Assembly (NCBI RefSeq): GCF_026283925.1
Contig: NZ_JAPDPF010000010.1
Location: 62,001-126,000 of the forward strand
DNA: 64,000 bases
DNA from: Dyella halodurans
Lineage (GTDB): Bacteria; Pseudomonadota; Gammaproteobacteria; Xanthomonadales; Rhodanobacteraceae
Reading direction: 5' to 3'
Made by a program: the position numbers and the translations under genes. Below the pieces are notes generated by a model, which had not been told where the DNA came from, did not search any database, and saw only the letters and a program-made list of their open reading frames with translations. The number at the start of each line of letters is the position of its first letter. Within the stretch, counting starts at the first letter, position 1. Positions 62,553-64,000 of the stretch are shown here, piece after piece.

Positions 62553-62888
62553 ATGACTAATCAAGCGATCTTCCCGGACGACGAGAATGGCGCCATGCTG
62601 CGACAGATGGATGCAGACGGGGACGACCTATCGGTGCCGCGCGAGATCGCCTTCACAGTCATTTTTCCAACGGAAGATTCCGCGCTGAAGTTCGCGGTTA
62701 TGCTCCTGAAGCACGAGCAGAAGGTCTCTTTCGCAGAGGGTGGAGATCAGGGCGAATTGTTCTGGCTAGTGCAAGCTCATCCGTACATGGTCCCCTCGCA
62801 CGAGAACATTTCCAGCTACGAAGACTTGCTGGTGAGTGAGGCCGACGCCTTCGGGGGCCGGTTCATCGCATGGGGATGCGAAAGCTAG
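62553..62888 (+). CDS. RraB family ribonuclease E inhibitor-like protein
   Basis: A 111-residue protein with the RraB pattern: NGAMLRQMDADGDDLSVPRE, FTVIFPTEDSALKFAVMLL and a FWLVQAHPYMVP core. RraB binds RNase E and changes its activity in E. coli; this orphan copy in an accessory region may play a similar or immunity-like role (inferred). AGGAG is 7 bases before the ATG at 62553. Followed 30 bp later by hairpin copy D in the same orientation. Confidence 0.85.
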   Translation: MTNQAIFPDDENGAMLRQMDADGDDLSVPREIAFTVIFPTEDSALKFAVMLLKHEQKVSFAEGGDQGELFWLVQAHPYMVPSHENISSYEDLLVSEADAFGGRFIAWGCES

Positions 62889-62918
62889 AATGACGAAGGG
62901 CATATCGGTGCTTGGACC

Positions 62919-62942
62919 GTCCGCTTTCGACCCGAAGCCGAC
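62919..62942 (+). repeat. Cassette-type hairpin, copy D
   Basis: GTCCGCT-TTCGACCCGA-AGCCGAC, the same motif as copies A-C but read on the plus strand, downstream of the plus-strand RraB-like gene. It lies inside a short open frame (62890-63108) that I reject as a gene. Confidence 0.75.
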
Positions 62943-63129
62943 ATTCTTGATCCTGACTGGCAAGGAGAGGCGTGCGCCGCATCTGTCCGACCAGTTCAAG
63001 CTTTGGATCGACAGGGATTCCACAGAGGCTGCTCATCTCCATGGGCGTATCCATGAGACGTTCGCTATACGGGACGTGAACCCTAAAAAGCGGAAGGAAT
63101 CGAAGTGAGCTTGCGAAGTTTTCCAGCAC

Positions 63130-63156
63130 GCGAGCCGCGCATGCCGCGCGGCTCGC
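63130..63156. terminator. Strong hairpin
   Basis: Perfect 11-bp stem GCGAGCCGCGC-ATGCC-GCGCGGCTCGC. No T-run follows on the plus strand; it lies 51 bp after the convergent gene's stop at 63208 on the minus strand as well. Could end transcription from either side. Confidence 0.5.
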
Positions 63157-63207
63157 GCCATTGGGCTGGACTGAATTTCCAGGGTCCCATCTGTTCTCTT
63201 GCGAAAG

Positions 63208-63552
63208 TCAGTTGTTCTTTATCGACGGGGAACTGCCCCCACCGATAATGCGAGCGTTCGTATTGTATTGAATTCCATTCATAACCACGACAACCGTGTA
63301 GGGGTAATCGCCGGGAGCTTGATTGTTGTCAGTCACGGTAACCTTCGGCTTATCGGGGTCGTAAGTTGGGGGGGAAAAGGGGTTCGTGCCTGGAGGTGGA
63401 TCGAATGTGATTGAGAAGAACGTGAACTTCTCCTTCTCAAACGGAATCCACTCAATGGTATCGTTTCCGCGGTCGACCCCTTGATGTTTGGCGGACACGA
63501 CTACCTGCGGATCGCCAGTGGGGTCGCACAGCACTTGGATTTGCTTGGTCAT
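63208..63552 (-). CDS. Hypothetical protein (114 residues)
   Basis: A beta-rich protein without signal peptide (MTKQIQVLCDPTGDPQVVVS start; ITFDPPPGTNPFSPPTYDPD middle; VVVVMNGIQYNTNARIIGGG end). It has the look of a small immunoglobulin-like or cupredoxin-like sandwich, but I recognise no family. AAGGA precedes the ATG at 63552. Codon use is distinctly less GC-rich than in the left part, suggesting transfer. Confidence 0.6.
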   Translation of the reverse strand: MTKQIQVLCDPTGDPQVVVSAKHQGVDRGNDTIEWIPFEKEKFTFFSITFDPPPGTNPFSPPTYDPDKPKVTVTDNNQAPGDYPYTVVVVMNGIQYNTNARIIGGGSSPSIKNN

Positions 63553-63747
63553 TGCGCTATTCCTTGGTTTTGTGCCTTTTGTCGGCACGGGGTTGGAAGA
63601 ACACGCTGCTTCGAATCCCCTGATTGGGCGCACCAAATTGAACTCTGTTGTGCATACGTCCATTCATCTCATTGCATCGATAATGCGCGGCGTAGTTAGC
63701 GAAGACGAACGAGTCGACTCTGTCCTTTGCCTGCTTGGCGATACGTA

Positions 63748-64000
63748 CTAATGTTGGTCGTTCGCACTCAGCGATGCCTGTAAGCGCTGCTGAAAGGCCG
63801 GGTTGGGCGGGAAATCAATATGCTCGCGTTGCAACAACGCGAGGAGCGCCCGGTCGCGATAGCCACACTCCCATAGCACTTTGATCAGGGGTTGAGTTTC
63901 CGCTTTTTTGCCTAGCCCCAGCATCGCGTCGACTTGCAGCGCCAAAAGGCGCGGATCGCGCTGCCCGCTTCGTGCAGACTGCGCTTCCATCAAGGCCTCG
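63748..64000 (-). CDS. C-terminal fragment of a helical-repeat (TPR-like) protein
   Basis: The frame is open to the right edge, so only the last ~84 residues are visible: ALMEAQSARSGQRDPRLLAL, VDAMLGLGKKAETQPLIKVL, and a final NPAFQQRLQASLSAND. The pattern of paired helices resembles TPR proteins. Nothing else can be said without the N-terminus. Confidence 0.5.
   Translation of the reverse strand, partial: EALMEAQSARSGQRDPRLLALQVDAMLGLGKKAETQPLIKVLWECGYRDRALLALLQREHIDFPPNPAFQQRLQASLSANDQH

Noticed and set aside
62890..63108. 72-codon frame after the RraB-like gene
   Set aside because: It contains hairpin copy D, and its translation is the kind of phrase such repeats produce. No independent ribosome site.

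Overview
The window is GC-rich chromosomal DNA from a Xanthomonadales-type gammaproteobacterium, most likely Rhodanobacteraceae (Dyella/Rhodanobacter/Luteibacter-like). I base this on the gene families, the intergenic REP palindromes and the codon bias; there is no rRNA or tRNA to confirm it. I saw no rRNA, tRNA or CRISPR array. Nearly all of 1-58.6 kb is ordinary, densely packed chromosome. The last ~5 kb (58.7-64 kb) is visibly less GC-rich and has an accessory character.

Region by region: 0-0.8 kb, start of pdxJ and an Sfp-type phosphopantetheinyl transferase. 0.9-10.6 kb, an acetate-switch locus: a transporter-fused hybrid kinase (CrbS/MxtR type), its convergent LuxR-type regulator (CrbR/ErdR type), acs, a divergent DcaP-like porin and an MHS-family symporter. 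10.7-16 kb, a GlsB/YeaQ membrane protein, a membrane-anchored patatin-like lipase, a PA0069-type radical SAM protein, and an exported helical protein paired with a SufR-like regulator. 16-19 kb, a YtrA-type GntR/ABC transporter operon with its operator. 19-26 kb, an S9 peptidase, a patatin lipase, fbp, a DJ-1-like/small ORF/GST cluster and a WYL regulator. 26-38 kb, SulP transporter, DUF885 protein, SRPBCC protein, a RES/Xre toxin-antitoxin pair with a clear promoter, ompW, phhA with a divergent Lrp-type regulator, acyltransferase and YheT-type hydrolase, DUF3224, sorbosone dehydrogenase and a PEBP protein. 38.5-41.5 kb, small envelope/stress proteins (DUF1328, YqjD-like, YqjE/holin-like, AI-2E permease) and a GNAT. 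41.5-49.5 kb, a MexEF-OprN-like RND pump with an SDR gene and a divergent LysR regulator. 49.6-53.2 kb, uppP, glnA with a textbook NtrC/sigma-54 promoter, and a periplasmic LigE-type DNA ligase. 53.3-56.4 kb, a GGDEF protein, a small acidic protein and a tetrapyrrole-methylase-fold enzyme. 56.5-58.6 kb, a MITE-like element and a MarR/DHA2 efflux operon.

The most exciting locus is 55.1-56.4 kb. The methyltransferase resembles the alpha-N-methyltransferase of split borosin RiPP pathways (Shewanella SonM), and the 92-residue protein next to it has the helical leader plus short C-terminal tail layout of a split precursor (SonA). The precursor lies 23 bp ahead of a diguanylate cyclase on the same strand.

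The second is 59.7-63 kb. Small unrelated genes are each followed, in their own orientation, by one copy of a ~24-30 bp hairpin (GTCCGCT, ten-base loop, AGCGGAC type), beside a short tyrosine recombinase with a full catalytic set. This looks like a cassette-like array, though the recombinase is not a classical IntI.

Two REP families occur several times: a 24-bp arm containing GTAGGAGCGCACC, as two inverted pairs, and a GTCATCCC...GGGAT family, at four loci. The second family forms the core of a 222-bp element with 22-bp terminal inverted repeats.
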